Of a stretch of DNA of 64,000 nt, positions 1-9,021 are shown one piece after another. This stretch comes from Micromonospora sp. MA102 (lineage in GTDB: Bacteria; Actinomycetota; Actinomycetes; Mycobacteriales; Micromonosporaceae). Where the stretch lies: assembly GCF_025460765.1 (NCBI RefSeq), contig NZ_JAMWEG010000005.1:248001-312000 (forward strand), in the 5' to 3' direction. The number at the start of each line of letters is the position of its first letter. Within the stretch, counting starts at the first letter, position 1. The translations under genes were made by a program, and so were the position numbers. Under the pieces are notes generated by a model. The model made no database searches, was not told where the DNA came from, and saw only the letters and a list, made by a program, of their open reading frames with translations.

Positions 1-329
1 TTCAGCTCGGAGGAGTGGATGCCGGCGACCGGCTGGTCCAGGGTGCGGGTGGTGATGGTGGGCGCCCAGTCGGGCACGGAGAGCGGGTAGACCTCGCCGA
101 TCGGGGCGTCCACGGGCATCCGCAGCTCGATCCGGCTGGTCCGGCTGCCGGCCCGCTCCTCGGGCAGCACCACGGCCAGTTCGATGGCGTCGCCCTGGTG
201 CACCTGGGCGGGTGAGGTCGTGAGGATCACCTCGGCGGCGCTCGCGGCGCCGGGCCAGCCCAGCGTGCCGCCCACCGTGGCGGCCAGCAGCGCGGCCGCC
301 CACCACCGGCCCCGACGGATCATCGTCAT
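1..329 (-). CDS. YcnI-like (DUF1775) secreted protein, N-terminal part
   Basis: This gene runs off the left edge, so only the N-terminal ~109 residues are present. Translation from the ATG at 329 (or the in-frame ATG at 323) gives a twin-arginine-like start (MIRRGRWW), a hydrophobic stretch and an Ala-rich cleavage region (GAASAAEV), i.e. an exported protein. The mature start (TTSPAQVHQGDAIELAVVLP, then IGEVYPLSVPDWAP) matches the YcnI/DUF1775 fold, a copper-linked secreted domain usually followed by a C-terminal membrane anchor (known for the family; not visible here). A GGGGAGG Shine-Dalgarno sequence precedes the start; its spacing allows either ATG. It is divergent from thrS. Copper-related function is family inference only. 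Confidence 0.75.
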   Translation of the reverse strand, partial: MTMIRRGRWWAAALLAATVGGTLGWPGAASAAEVILTTSPAQVHQGDAIELAVVLPEERAGSRTSRIELRMPVDAPIGEVYPLSVPDWAPTITTRTLDQPVAGIHSSEL

Positions 330-477
330 GGTCCTCCCCATCCGTGTCGACGCGGCCGGCAACCGGCTCCGGCCCCACCCGGTAGTTCGGGCGGGACGGC
401 GGAAAGGTTCAACGCGGGACGGAACTGCCCGGACGGGGGAGCGCGGCGTCGCCGACGGCGCGGGTCCGGGCGACCGA

Positions 478-483
478 TAGCAT
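478..483 (+). promoter_or_regulatory. Probable -10 box of the thrS promoter
   Basis: TAGCAT sits 52 nt before the thrS GTG and fits the actinobacterial TANNNT -10 pattern. It would give a 5' leader of about 45 nt. No T-box-like specifier hairpin can fit in so short a leader, so T-box control of thrS is unlikely here. Confidence 0.35.
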
Positions 484-535
484 CGCAGGAGCCGGTACCC
501 GGCACGTTCGCACCCGTTCGACGACAGGAGTCACC

Positions 536-2560
536 GTGTCCGCACCCCGTACCCCCGTCGTGGCCGACCCCGTCGTCGTCGCCGCCGGGACGACGGCGGC
601 CGACGCGGTGGCCGCGGCCGGGCTGCCGATGAGCGGCCCGAAGGCGATCGTGGTGGTCCGCGACCCGCACGGCGTGCTGCGCGACCTGGACTGGAAGCCG
701 GCCGAGGAGATCGCCGTCGAGCCGGTCGCCCTCGACAGCCCGGACGGGCTGAACGTGCTGCGCCACTCCACCGCGCACGTGCTGGCCCAGGCGGTGCAGG
801 ACGTGTTCCCCGAGGCCAAGCTCGGCATCGGCCCGCCGATCGAGAACGGCTTCTACTACGACTTCCAGGTGGCCAAGCCGTTCCAGCCGGACGACCTGGC
901 GAAGCTCGAAAAGCGGATGCAGGAGATCGTCAAGTCCGGCCAGCGGTTCCGCCGGCGCCGCTTCAGCAGCCTCGACGAGGCGCGCGGTGAGCTGGCCGCC
1001 GAGCCGTTCAAGATGGAGCTGATCGAGGTCAAGGGCGAGGGGCTGGACTCCTCCGAGGTGATGGAGGTGGGCGGCGGCGAGCTGACCATCTACGACAACC
1101 TCGCCGCCAACGAGGACAAGGTCTGCTGGTCGGACCTGTGCCGCGGCCCGCACCTGCCGAACACCCGGCTGATCGGCGCGTTCAAGCTGATGCGCTCGGC
1201 CGCCGCCTACTGGCGGGGCTCGGAGAAGAACCCGCAGCTCCAGCGGGTCTACGGCACGGCGTGGCCGACCCGGGACGAGCTGAAGGCGTACCTGCGGTTG
1301 TTGGAGGAGGCCGCCCGTCGCGACCACCGCAAGCTCGGCGCGGACCTGGACCTGTTCAGCTTCCCCGACGAGATCGGTTCCGGCCTGGCGGTCTTCCACC
1401 CCAAGGGTGGCGTGCTCAAGCGGGTGATGGAGGACTACGTCCGCACCCGCCACATCGAGGAGGGCTTCCAGTACGTCGGGACCCCGCACATCTCGAAGGA
1501 AGGGCTCTTCCACACCTCGGGCCACCTACCCTACTACGCCGACGGCATGTACCCGCCCATGGAGCTCGAGGGCGCGGACTACTACCTCAAGGCCATGAAC
1601 TGCCCGATGCACAACCTGATCTACCGGTCGCGCGGTCGGTCCTACCGCGAGCTGCCGATGCGGCTGTTCGAGTTCGGGTCGGTGTACCGGTACGAGAAGT
1701 CGGGCGTGGTCCACGGGCTGACCCGGGTGCGCGGCCTGACCCAGGACGACTCGCACTCCTACTGCACCCGCGAGCAGGCGCCCGCCGAGATCAAGCACCT
1801 GCTCAACTTCGTGCTGAGCCTGCTCAAGGACTTCGGCATCGACGACTTCTACCTGGAGCTGTCGACCCGCGACGAGGCCCGGCTCGACAAGTTCGTCGGG
1901 TCGGACGAGGACTGGGCCACGGCCACCGCCGTGCTGGAACAGTGCGCGGTGGAGACCGGGCTTGACCTGGTGCCGGACCCGGGCGGCGCGGCCTTCTACG
2001 GCCCGAAGATCTCCGTGCAGGCCAAGGACGCCATCGGCCGCACCTGGCAGCTGTCGACCATCCAGTACGACTTCAACCAGCCGAAGGGCTTCGGGCTGGA
2101 GTACCAGGCGGCCGACGGCACGCGGCAGCAGCCCGTGATGATCCACTGCGCCAAGTTCGGGTCGATCGAGCGGTTCATCGGCGTGCTCACCGAGCACTAC
2201 GCGGGCGCGTTCCCGGCCTGGCTCGCCCCGGTGCAGGTGGTCGGCATCCCGATCCGCGAGGACCACACCGACTACCTCCAGGACTTCGTCACCACCCTGC
2301 GCAAGCAGGGCATCCGGGCCGAGGTCGACGCGGGTGACGACCGGATGCAGAAGAAGATCCGCAACGCCCAGCAGCAGAAGATCCCGTTCATGGTGATCGC
2401 CGGGGACGACGACGTGGCAGCCGGCACGGTCTCCTTCCGCTACCGCGACGGGTCGCAGCGCAACGGCGTGCCGATCGAGGAGGCGGTGGCCCACGTGCGG
2501 GAGGTCGCCGAGTCCCGTACCAACTCGGGCCCGTCGGCGGAGGGCACGCCCAACACCTGA
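536..2560 (+). CDS. thrS: Threonyl-tRNA synthetase
   Basis: Class II aminoacyl-tRNA synthetase charging tRNA-Thr in the cytoplasm; 674 residues, normal length. An N-terminal TGS domain spans about residues 8-60. The second editing domain shows HSTAH near residue 77 and the Cys/His pair in CRGPHL near 200. The catalytic core carries the zinc ligands: Cys in MNCPMHN (~355), His in DDSHSY (~406) and His in MIHCAKFGS (~537). A C-terminal anticodon-binding domain follows. The GTG start is preceded by AGGAG. It opens the conserved actinobacterial order thrS-HIT-pgsA-acyltransferase-pimA. No missing residues were noticed. Confidence 0.97.
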   Translation: MSAPRTPVVADPVVVAAGTTAADAVAAAGLPMSGPKAIVVVRDPHGVLRDLDWKPAEEIAVEPVALDSPDGLNVLRHSTAHVLAQAVQDVFPEAKLGIGPPIENGFYYDFQVAKPFQPDDLAKLEKRMQEIVKSGQRFRRRRFSSLDEARGELAAEPFKMELIEVKGEGLDSSEVMEVGGGELTIYDNLAANEDKVCWSDLCRGPHLPNTRLIGAFKLMRSAAAYWRGSEKNPQLQRVYGTAWPTRDELKAYLRLLEEAARRDHRKLGADLDLFSFPDEIGSGLAVFHPKGGVLKRVMEDYVRTRHIEEGFQYVGTPHISKEGLFHTSGHLPYYADGMYPPMELEGADYYLKAMNCPMHNLIYRSRGRSYRELPMRLFEFGSVYRYEKSGVVHGLTRVRGLTQDDSHSYCTREQAPAEIKHLLNFVLSLLKDFGIDDFYLELSTRDEARLDKFVGSDEDWATATAVLEQCAVETGLDLVPDPGGAAFYGPKISVQAKDAIGRTWQLSTIQYDFNQPKGFGLEYQAADGTRQQPVMIHCAKFGSIERFIGVLTEHYAGAFPAWLAPVQVVGIPIREDHTDYLQDFVTTLRKQGIRAEVDAGDDRMQKKIRNAQQQKIPFMVIAGDDDVAAGTVSFRYRDGSQRNGVPIEEAVAHVREVAESRTNSGPSAEGTPNT

Positions 2561-2622
2561 GCCGCCCGTCGCGGGCCCGTCCGGCCGGGTGGGTTCCGCC
2601 GCGGTGACCGTAGGATCGGCGT

Positions 2623-3189
2623 GTGACTGGGGCGGAACGGCACTTCGACGGCGCCGGCAGCGGCGGCGACAACGGTCTGGCGGACGGGCTGGAGCGGCTC
2701 TGGACGCCGCACCGGATGACCTACATCTCGGGCGAGGACCGGCCTGAGGGCGGGTACGAGAAGCCGACCGGCTGCCCGTTCTGCCTCGCCCCGGGCCTGC
2801 CGCCGGACGAGAGCCTGGTGGTGGCGCGGGGCGAGCACGTCTTCGCCGTGCTCAACCTCTACCCCTACAACCCGGGTCACCTGCTGGTGTGCCCCTACCG
2901 ACACGTGGCGGACTACACCGAGCTGGACGCGCCGGAGACCGCCGAGCTGGCCGCGTTCACCAAGGACGCCATGCGGGTGGTCCGGCACGTGTCCAGCGCG
3001 CACGGGTTCAACCTGGGCATGAACCAGGGCGGCGTGGCCGGCGCGGGCATCGCCGCGCACCTGCACCAGCACGTGGTGCCGCGCTGGGGCGGCGACGCGA
3101 ACTTCATGCCGGTGATCGGCCGCACCAAGGTGCTGCCGCAACTCCTCGCCGACACCCGGGACCTGCTCGCCAAGGCCTGGCCGGCCTGA
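2623..3189 (+). CDS. HIT-family nucleotide hydrolase/phosphorylase (Ap4A phosphorylase-like)
   Basis: A 188-residue histidine-triad protein. The catalytic H-x-H-x-H-x-x motif is clear (AAHLHQHVVPRW, about residues 147-158), preceded by LNLYPYNPGHLLV, the usual core strand and helix. The mycobacterial protein at the same position between thrS and pgsA is an Ap4A phosphorylase; that activity is inferred here from family and position. The N-terminus holds a C-x-x-C (GCPFC, ~47-51) that may bind zinc. The start is GTG 2623, and TAGGAT lies 6 nt before it, so the transcript is probably leaderless and no Shine-Dalgarno is seen. It follows thrS by 62 bp. Confidence 0.9.
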   Translation: MTGAERHFDGAGSGGDNGLADGLERLWTPHRMTYISGEDRPEGGYEKPTGCPFCLAPGLPPDESLVVARGEHVFAVLNLYPYNPGHLLVCPYRHVADYTELDAPETAELAAFTKDAMRVVRHVSSAHGFNLGMNQGGVAGAGIAAHLHQHVVPRWGGDANFMPVIGRTKVLPQLLADTRDLLAKAWPA

Positions 3190-3235
3190 CGGCCGGGGGC
3201 GACCGCGGCCCGGCTCCGACAGTACGATCTTGGGC

Positions 3236-3856
3236 ATGGCCCTGCTGCACCGCGCGGAACTGCGCCCCTCCAAGCTCGACCTGCTCGCCGCCTGGCTGCC
3301 CGGCCGGCCCTGGTTCGCCGGCACCCCCGGCGCCGAGGTCACCCGCGTGGCGACCTTCCGGTTCGACGACCCGGCCGGCGAGGTCGGCATCGAGACCATG
3401 CTGGTTCGGGTCGGCGACGGTCCGGTCCTCCAGGTGCCGCTGACCTACCGGGGCGCGCCGCTGGCCGGCGCCGACCGGTGGCTGGTCGGCACCACCGACC
3501 ACTCCGCGCTCGGCCCGCGCTGGGTGTACGACGCCTGCGGCGACCCGGTCTACGCGCCGGCCCTGGCCGCCGCCGTCCTGGCCGACGCCGGCCAGGCGGA
3601 GGAGTACTTCGAGGTCGACGGCCGGCGCGAGGTGCGCGCCCCGAACATGACCCTGGCCGGCACCCGGACCGGCGCCCTGCCGGCGCTCGGCGCCGTCGAC
3701 GAGGTGGTCGACGGCGACCCGACGCTGATCCGGGCCGGTGACGTCGAGCTGGCCCTGGTCCGCCGGCCGGCTCCGGCCGACGCCCCGGCGCCGGCCCGGC
3801 TGACCGGCGCCTGGGCCGGGCAGGCCGACCCGGTGCTGCTGGCGTACGCCCGCTGA
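3236..3856 (+). CDS. Maltokinase N-terminal cap-like domain protein, stand-alone
   Basis: A 206-residue protein beginning MALLHRAELRPSKLD and resembling the N-terminal cap domain of maltokinases (the actinobacterial CG0192-type family). No kinase lobe follows: there is no Brenner or DFG-type motif, so it cannot phosphorylate on its own. Soluble; no signal peptide or membrane segment. ATG 3236 is chosen because TACGAT (3223-3228) lies 7 nt upstream, implying a leaderless mRNA; the in-frame TTG at 3230 is a weaker choice. It lies between the HIT gene and an aldo/keto reductase. A role in glycogen or trehalose metabolism would be a guess. Confidence 0.7.
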   Translation: MALLHRAELRPSKLDLLAAWLPGRPWFAGTPGAEVTRVATFRFDDPAGEVGIETMLVRVGDGPVLQVPLTYRGAPLAGADRWLVGTTDHSALGPRWVYDACGDPVYAPALAAAVLADAGQAEEYFEVDGRREVRAPNMTLAGTRTGALPALGAVDEVVDGDPTLIRAGDVELALVRRPAPADAPAPARLTGAWAGQADPVLLAYAR

Positions 3857-3930
3857 CGGTCCGCCGGCCGGCCGGGCACCCGGGGTGAGGAAGCGGCCCA
3901 CGGGTGCCGGGAAGGTGGCAGGATGCGGCG

Positions 3931-4989
3931 ATGGCAGTCACCACGCGGCCGTTGGGCCGCAGCGGCATCGCGGTCAGCGCCCTCGGCATGGGCTGCTGGG
4001 CGATCGGCGGACCGTGGGCCGAGGGTGCCCGGCCGCTGGGCTGGGGCGTCGTGGACGACGCGGAGTCGATCCGGGCCGTCCGCCGCGCCCTCGACCTCGG
4101 GGTGACGCTCTTCGACACCGCCGACACGTACGGCGCGGGGCACGGCGAGCGGATCCTCGGCCGGGCCCTCGCCGGCCGGCGCGACGAGGCGGTGATCGCC
4201 ACCAAGTGGGGCTACACCTTCGACGAGCGGACCCGGCAGGCCACCGGGGAGGACGCCTCACCCGAGTACCTGCGGCGGGCCGTCGTCGACTCGCTGCGCC
4301 GGCTGGACACCGACCGGATCGACCTCTACCAGCTGCACCTCGCCGACCTCCCGGTGCCCCGGGCCGAGGCGCTGATCGGCACCTTGGCGGACCTGGTCGC
4401 CGACGGACTGGTCCGGGCGTACGGCTGGAGCACCGACCGGGCCGACCGGGCGGCCGCCTTCGCCCAGGTCGCCCGGGGCGCCGCCGCCGTGCAGCACGGC
4501 CTGTCGGTGCTCCGGGACGCCCCGGCCATGCTGGCCGTCTGCGAGAAGCACGACCTGGCCAGCCTGGCCCGGGGGCCGCTCGGGATGGGGCTGCTCACCG
4601 GCAAGTACACCCCGGAGTCGACGCTGCCCCGCGACGACGTGCGCGGCACCCCGCCGACCTGGCTGGAGTGGTTCCGCGGCGGCCGGCCCGCCCCGGAGTG
4701 GCTGCGCCGGGTCGCCGCCGTCCGCGGCGCGCTGACCGCCGACGGCCGGACCCTGGCGCAGGGCGCGCTCGGCTGGATCTGGGCGCGCAGCGGCCGGGCC
4801 GTGCCGATCCCCGGCGCCCGCACCGTCGCGCAGGTGGAGGAGAACGCCGCCGCGCTGGACCGCGGCCCGCTCGCCCCCGACCAGTTCGCCGAGGTGGAGC
4901 GCCAGCTCGCGGCCCTGCGCGCGGCCGCCCTGCGCGACGCCGACCGCCCGCACTGGCCGATGCCGCCCGTCCCGGCCGCCCGGCCCTGA
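3931..4989 (+). CDS. Aldo/keto reductase
   Basis: A 352-residue (beta/alpha)8 NAD(P)H-dependent oxidoreductase. Family signatures are present: Asp/Tyr of the catalytic tetrad in LFDTADTYGAGHGERILG (~residues 58-75), Lys in VIATKWGY (~89) and His in DLYQLHLADLP (~137), then the C-terminal cofactor site IPGARTVAQVEENAAAL. It reduces a carbonyl substrate that cannot be named. The start is ATG 3931: CAGGAT (3919-3924) lies 6 nt upstream (leaderless pattern). In-frame GTG 3904 would add 9 residues. Its 3' end faces the 3' end of EF-G2 with a 57-bp gap. Confidence 0.9.
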   Translation: MAVTTRPLGRSGIAVSALGMGCWAIGGPWAEGARPLGWGVVDDAESIRAVRRALDLGVTLFDTADTYGAGHGERILGRALAGRRDEAVIATKWGYTFDERTRQATGEDASPEYLRRAVVDSLRRLDTDRIDLYQLHLADLPVPRAEALIGTLADLVADGLVRAYGWSTDRADRAAAFAQVARGAAAVQHGLSVLRDAPAMLAVCEKHDLASLARGPLGMGLLTGKYTPESTLPRDDVRGTPPTWLEWFRGGRPAPEWLRRVAAVRGALTADGRTLAQGALGWIWARSGRAVPIPGARTVAQVEENAAALDRGPLAPDQFAEVERQLAALRAAALRDADRPHWPMPPVPAARP

Positions 4990-5046
4990 CCCGCCGCACC
5001 CGCCGCCCGCGACCGGTCCGGGACGGGCCTGGGCGGCCCGGGGCGG

Positions 5047-7209
5047 TCAGGCCCGCCCGCCGGCCTCCTTGCGGACCTGCTCGGCGAGGTGGGTGGGCAT
5101 CGGCTCGTAGCGGGCGAACTCGCGGCGGAAGGTGCCCGTGCCGGCGGTCATCGAGCGCAGCTCGACCGCGTACCGGAGCAGTTCGGTGGCGGGGACCTCG
5201 GCGCGGACCAGGGTGCGCCCCTCGGCGTCCGGGTCGGGCTCGGTGCCGAGCACCCGGCCGCGCCGGCCGGACAGGTCGCCCATCACGGCGCCCACCGACG
5301 CGTCGGGCACCCGCACGGTCACCTCGTCGACCGGCTCCAGCAGGGTCGGCTGTCCCTTCTCGGCGGCGTCCCGCAGGGCGAGCGCGCCCGCGGTCTGGAA
5401 CGCCGCGTCGGAGGAGTCGACGCTGTGCGCCTTGCCGTCGAACAGGGTCACCCGCAGGTCCACCACCGGGTAGCCGCCGACCAGGCCGCGTTCCATCTGG
5501 GCCCGGACGCCCTTCTCCACGGAGGGGATGTAGTTGTGCGGCACCGCGCCGCCGACCACCTTGTCCACGAACTCGAAGCCGGCGCCCCGGGGCAGCGGCG
5601 TCACCTCGATGTCGCAGACCGCGTACTGGCCGTGGCCGCCGGACTGCTTGACGTGCCGGCCGTGGCCCTTCGCGGCGGCCGTGAACGTCTCGCGCAGCTC
5701 CACCCGGACCGGCTCGGTCTCCAGCTCCACACCGCCGGCGCGCAGCCGGTCGAGCACCACGTCGGCGTGCGCCTCGCCCATGCACCAGAGCACCAACTGG
5801 TGGGTCTCGGCGTTGCGGTCCAGCCGCAGGGTCGGGTCGCCGGCGACCAGCCGGGCCAGGTTGCGGGCCAGGGCGTCCTCGTCGGCCCGGCTCTTCGCCA
5901 CGATGGCCACCGGCAGCAGCGGCTCCGGCATCTCCCACGGGGCGACGAGCAGCGGCTCCTCCTTGGCGGAGATCGTGTCGCCGGTCTCCGCGCTGCCCGA
6001 CTTGGTGATCGCGCAGATGTCACCGGCCACCGCGGTCGGCACCTCCCGCAGCGTCGCGCCGAGCGGGCTGTAGATGTGGCCGACCCGCTCGTCGGCGTCG
6101 TGGTCGGGGTGACCGCGTTCGGCCATGCCGTGACCGGACACGTGGACCACCTGGTCCGGGCGGAGCGTGCCGGAGAAGACGCGGACCAGGGAAACGCGCC
6201 CGACGTGCCGGTCCACCGTCGTCTTGACCACCTCGGCGACCAGCGGGCCGTCGGGGTCGCAGGCCAGCGGCGGCCGGGGCGAGCCGTCCACCCCGGTGAC
6301 CGCGGGCAGCTCGTGCTCCAGCGGTGACGGGAACGCCGCCACGAGGCCGTCCAGCAGCGCGTCCAGCCCGACTCCGGTCTCCGCGCAGACCGGCACCACC
6401 GGGTAGAAGTGGCCGCGGGCCACCGCCGTCTCCAGGTCGGCGATGAGCACCTCGGTGCCGATCTCCTCGCCGCCGAGGTAGCGGTCCATGAGGGTCTCGT
6501 CCTCGCTCTCGGCGATGACACCCTCGATCAGCTCGTTGCGGGACTCCAGGATGGCCGGCAGGTGCTCCGGGTCCGGCTCGCGCACCGCCGCCGGCAGGCC
6601 CTCGGAGTAGTCGAAGACCCGCCGCGTGATCAGCCCCATGAGGCCGGCGACCGACTCGCCGTCGTCGCCCAGCATCGGCAGGTAGAGGGGGAGCACGTTG
6701 TCGCCGAAGACCCGCTGGCAGAGGGCCACCGCCTCGTCGAAGTCCGCGCGCGGGTGGTCCAGCCGCGTCACCGCCACCGCGCGCGGCATGTCCACCGCGG
6801 CGCACTCCTCCCACAGGGCGGCGGTGGCGGCGTCCATGCCGTCGACAGCGGAGACCACGAACAGCGCCGCGTCGGCGGCCCGCAGCCCGGCGCGCAGCTC
6901 GCCGACGAAGTCGCCGTACCCGGGGGTGTCCAGGAGGTTGACCTTGACGTCGCGGTGCAGCAGCGGGGCGCAGGCCAGGCTCACCGAGCGCTGCTGGCGC
7001 ACGGCGGCCGGATCGTGGTCGCAGACGGTGGTGCCCTCGGTGACGCTGCCGGCCCGGCCGATCGTGCCGCTGGCCGCGAGCAGCGCCTCGACCAGGGTGG
7101 TCTTGCCCGCTCCGGAGTGCCCGACGAGCACCACGTTGCGAACCCTGCCGGGCTCGGTCACCACCGGCGCGCCGCCGGTGACACCCTTCTCCTGATTCTT
7201 CTGCGCCAT
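5047..7209 (-). CDS. Elongation factor G-like protein (EF-G2)
   Basis: A 720-residue translational-GTPase-like protein with EF-G domain order. The G domain has the P-loop GHSGAGKTT (~residue 31) and DTPGYGDF (G3), followed by EF-G domains II-V, including GHGQYAVCDIEVTPL and SVEKGVRAQMERG in domain IV. It differs from canonical EF-G: the G4 motif reads TRLD instead of NKxD, and the switch I segment lacks the usual RGIT signature (QQRSVSL). This is typical of the actinobacterial EF-G2 group, whose role is unclear; ordinary translocation by this copy is doubtful. The ATG is preceded by GGGAGGTG. It is divergent from pgsA. Confidence 0.88.
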   Translation of the reverse strand: MAQKNQEKGVTGGAPVVTEPGRVRNVVLVGHSGAGKTTLVEALLAASGTIGRAGSVTEGTTVCDHDPAAVRQQRSVSLACAPLLHRDVKVNLLDTPGYGDFVGELRAGLRAADAALFVVSAVDGMDAATAALWEECAAVDMPRAVAVTRLDHPRADFDEAVALCQRVFGDNVLPLYLPMLGDDGESVAGLMGLITRRVFDYSEGLPAAVREPDPEHLPAILESRNELIEGVIAESEDETLMDRYLGGEEIGTEVLIADLETAVARGHFYPVVPVCAETGVGLDALLDGLVAAFPSPLEHELPAVTGVDGSPRPPLACDPDGPLVAEVVKTTVDRHVGRVSLVRVFSGTLRPDQVVHVSGHGMAERGHPDHDADERVGHIYSPLGATLREVPTAVAGDICAITKSGSAETGDTISAKEEPLLVAPWEMPEPLLPVAIVAKSRADEDALARNLARLVAGDPTLRLDRNAETHQLVLWCMGEAHADVVLDRLRAGGVELETEPVRVELRETFTAAAKGHGRHVKQSGGHGQYAVCDIEVTPLPRGAGFEFVDKVVGGAVPHNYIPSVEKGVRAQMERGLVGGYPVVDLRVTLFDGKAHSVDSSDAAFQTAGALALRDAAEKGQPTLLEPVDEVTVRVPDASVGAVMGDLSGRRGRVLGTEPDPDAEGRTLVRAEVPATELLRYAVELRSMTAGTGTFRREFARYEPMPTHLAEQVRKEAGGRA

Positions 7210-7336
7210 CGCGGCGCACCTCCCTCAACCGGTGGTGGTGGCGACCGCCGCGCGCGACGGGGAAGCGGCCCGGGCGGGCACCGCGGCGATATCTTCCGGT
7301 GATCTCCTGGACGACGGGTAGGCGGACGGGTGGTCC

Positions 7337-7352
7337 GGTGAGCTGGCTCACC
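7337..7352. promoter_or_regulatory. 16-bp inverted repeat in the EF-G2/pgsA divergent promoter region
   Basis: GGTGAGC-TG-GCTCACC is a perfect inverted repeat with 7-bp arms, in the middle of the 251-bp region between the divergent EF-G2 and pgsA starts. It has the size of a dimeric repressor site, but no cognate regulator is nearby. Elsewhere in this gap only short CCGGT-rich repeats are seen. Confidence 0.3.
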
Positions 7353-7460
7353 TCCCACGCTCGATCTCACACCGGTAACCGGGTCGACACAAGAGCGCCA
7401 GGCGGGTCGGGACGACCGGCTGTGTCGCCGGCCGCTGCCGGCCGTTATCGTGGGACCGCC

Positions 7461-8081
7461 ATGGCGAAGATCTTCCAAGTGACGGCCCGCGCGGGCATGA
7501 CCCGCGTCGTGGAGCCGCTCGCGCGCGGCCTGCTCCGCGCCGGTGTGTCCCCCAACGCGGTCACCGTGACCGGAACCCTCGGCGTGCTCGTCGGCGCCCT
7601 CGGCTTCGGCGCTCGCGGTCATCTGGTCGCCGGCGCGCTGATCGTCACGGTCTTCGCGCTCACCGACCTCCTCGACGGCACGATGGCCAGGATGAGCGGC
7701 GGCTCCACCCGGTTCGGGGCCTTCCTCGACTCGAGCATGGACCGGATCGCCGACAGCGCCGTCTTCGGCGCGGTCGCCTACTGGCTGGCCACCGAGCACG
7801 ACTACTCGGCGGTGGCCGCCGCGCTGCTCTGCCTGGCCGCCGGCGGCCTGGTCTCCTACGTCAAGGCCCGTGCCGAGGGGCTCGGGATGACCTGCAACGT
7901 GGGCATCGCCGAGCGCACCGAGCGGCTGCTGATCGTCGGGGTGGGCGGCCTGCTCACCGGCCTCGGCGTCGACCCGGCCCTGGAGATCGCCCTCTGGCTG
8001 CTCGCCGCCGTCTCGATCTTCACGGTCGGGCAGCGGATGGCCCACGTGTACCGGCAGGCGCAGCTGGTCGGCCGGGAGTGA
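7461..8081 (+). CDS. pgsA: CDP-alcohol phosphotransferase: phosphatidylinositol phosphate synthase
   Basis: A 206-residue integral membrane enzyme. The CDP-alcohol phosphotransferase signature D-x2-D-G-x2-A-R-x8-G-x3-D-x3-D is intact in DLLDGTMARMSGGSTRFGAF followed by LDSSMD (~residues 67-93). Several hydrophobic helices flank it. By its position before the PIM acyltransferase and PimA it most likely makes phosphatidylinositol phosphate from CDP-diacylglycerol and inositol phosphate (established for the mycobacterial orthologue). ATG 7461 is chosen over upstream in-frame codons because MAKIFQVTARAGM is the natural N-terminus and a TTATCG -10-like box lies just upstream. Its TGA overlaps the next GTG. 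Confidence 0.93.
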   Translation: MAKIFQVTARAGMTRVVEPLARGLLRAGVSPNAVTVTGTLGVLVGALGFGARGHLVAGALIVTVFALTDLLDGTMARMSGGSTRFGAFLDSSMDRIADSAVFGAVAYWLATEHDYSAVAAALLCLAAGGLVSYVKARAEGLGMTCNVGIAERTERLLIVGVGGLLTGLGVDPALEIALWLLAAVSIFTVGQRMAHVYRQAQLVGRE

Positions 8082-9007
8082 ACCTCACCGAGGCGGGCTA
8101 CGTCGCCGGCTGGCGGCTGGTCCGCGCGCTGCCCCGGCCCGTGGTCGCCGCCGCCTTCCGGGCGGGCGCCGACCGCGCCCACCGCGGCGACGGCAGGGGT
8201 ACGCGGCGGCTGCGCGCCAACCTGCGCCGGGTGGTCGGCCCCGACCTGCCCGAGGCGGAGCTGGAGCGGCTGGTCCGCGACGGCCTGCGGTCGTACGCCC
8301 GGTACTGGCTGGAGGCGTTCCGGCTGCCGAGCCTGAGCCGGCCGCAGATCCTCGCCGGGTTCCACCTCGACGGCCAGGAGAAGCTCGCCGCCGACGTGGC
8401 GGCCGGCCGGGGCGCCGTGGTCGCGCTGCCGCACGCCGGCAACTGGGACGCCGCCGGCGCCTGGGTGGCGGCCAACGGCTGGCCGATCACCACGGTCGCC
8501 GAGCGGCTCAAGCGGGAGGGCCTCTACAAGCGCTTCCTCGCCTTCCGGCAGGCCCTCGGCATGGAGATCCTGCCCACCTCCGGGGGCGACCGGCCGGCGT
8601 TCGACGTGCTGGTGGACCGGCTGCGGGCGGGCGCCGTGGTGCCGCTGCTCGCCGACCGGGACCTCTCCGCCCGGGGCGTGGACGTGGAGTTCTTCGGCGG
8701 ACCGACCCGGATGCCGCCCGGCCCGGCCCTGCTGGCCATCCGCACCGGCGCGCCGCTCTACGTGGCCTCGCTGTGGTACGAGCCGGACGGCGCCCGCGCC
8801 GCCATCGAGGGCCCCCTGGAGCTGCCCGCGGAGGACAGCGCCCCGCTGAACGCCCGGGTGCGCACGGTGACCCAGCGGATTGCCGACGGTCTGGCGGCGG
8901 GCATCGCCCGGCATCCGGAAGACTGGCACATGTTGCAGCGGATGTGGCTGGACCAGCGCTCCGACGGCACCATGTCGCAGCCGCCGGCCACCACCGGGAC
9001 GATCTGA
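8078..9007 (+). CDS. Phosphatidylinositol mannoside acyltransferase (PatA/LpxL-HtrB type)
   Basis: A 309-residue member of the lauroyl/myristoyl acyltransferase family. The catalytic H-x4-D motif is visible in LPHAGNWDAAGAW (~residues 113-118), followed by VPLLADRDLSARGV and the conserved FFGGPTRMPPGPALLA. In actinobacteria the gene between pgsA and pimA acylates phosphatidylinositol mannosides at the inner membrane face; that function is taken from context and family. The GTG start overlaps the pgsA stop (GTGA), so translation is probably coupled. The protein is basic, with weak hydrophobic patches and no signal peptide. Confidence 0.9.
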   Translation: MNLTEAGYVAGWRLVRALPRPVVAAAFRAGADRAHRGDGRGTRRLRANLRRVVGPDLPEAELERLVRDGLRSYARYWLEAFRLPSLSRPQILAGFHLDGQEKLAADVAAGRGAVVALPHAGNWDAAGAWVAANGWPITTVAERLKREGLYKRFLAFRQALGMEILPTSGGDRPAFDVLVDRLRAGAVVPLLADRDLSARGVDVEFFGGPTRMPPGPALLAIRTGAPLYVASLWYEPDGARAAIEGPLELPAEDSAPLNARVRTVTQRIADGLAAGIARHPEDWHMLQRMWLDQRSDGTMSQPPATTGTI

Positions 9008-9021
9008 GGGAGCGGGGCGCA

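Noticed and set aside
506..523. SOS-like sequence before thrS with two GTTCG elements
   Set aside because: The elements are in direct, not inverted, orientation and so do not form a LexA palindrome.
330..535. T-box riboswitch in front of thrS
   Set aside because: With the probable -10 at 478-483 the leader is only about 45 nt, too short for a T-box, and no T-box core sequence is seen.
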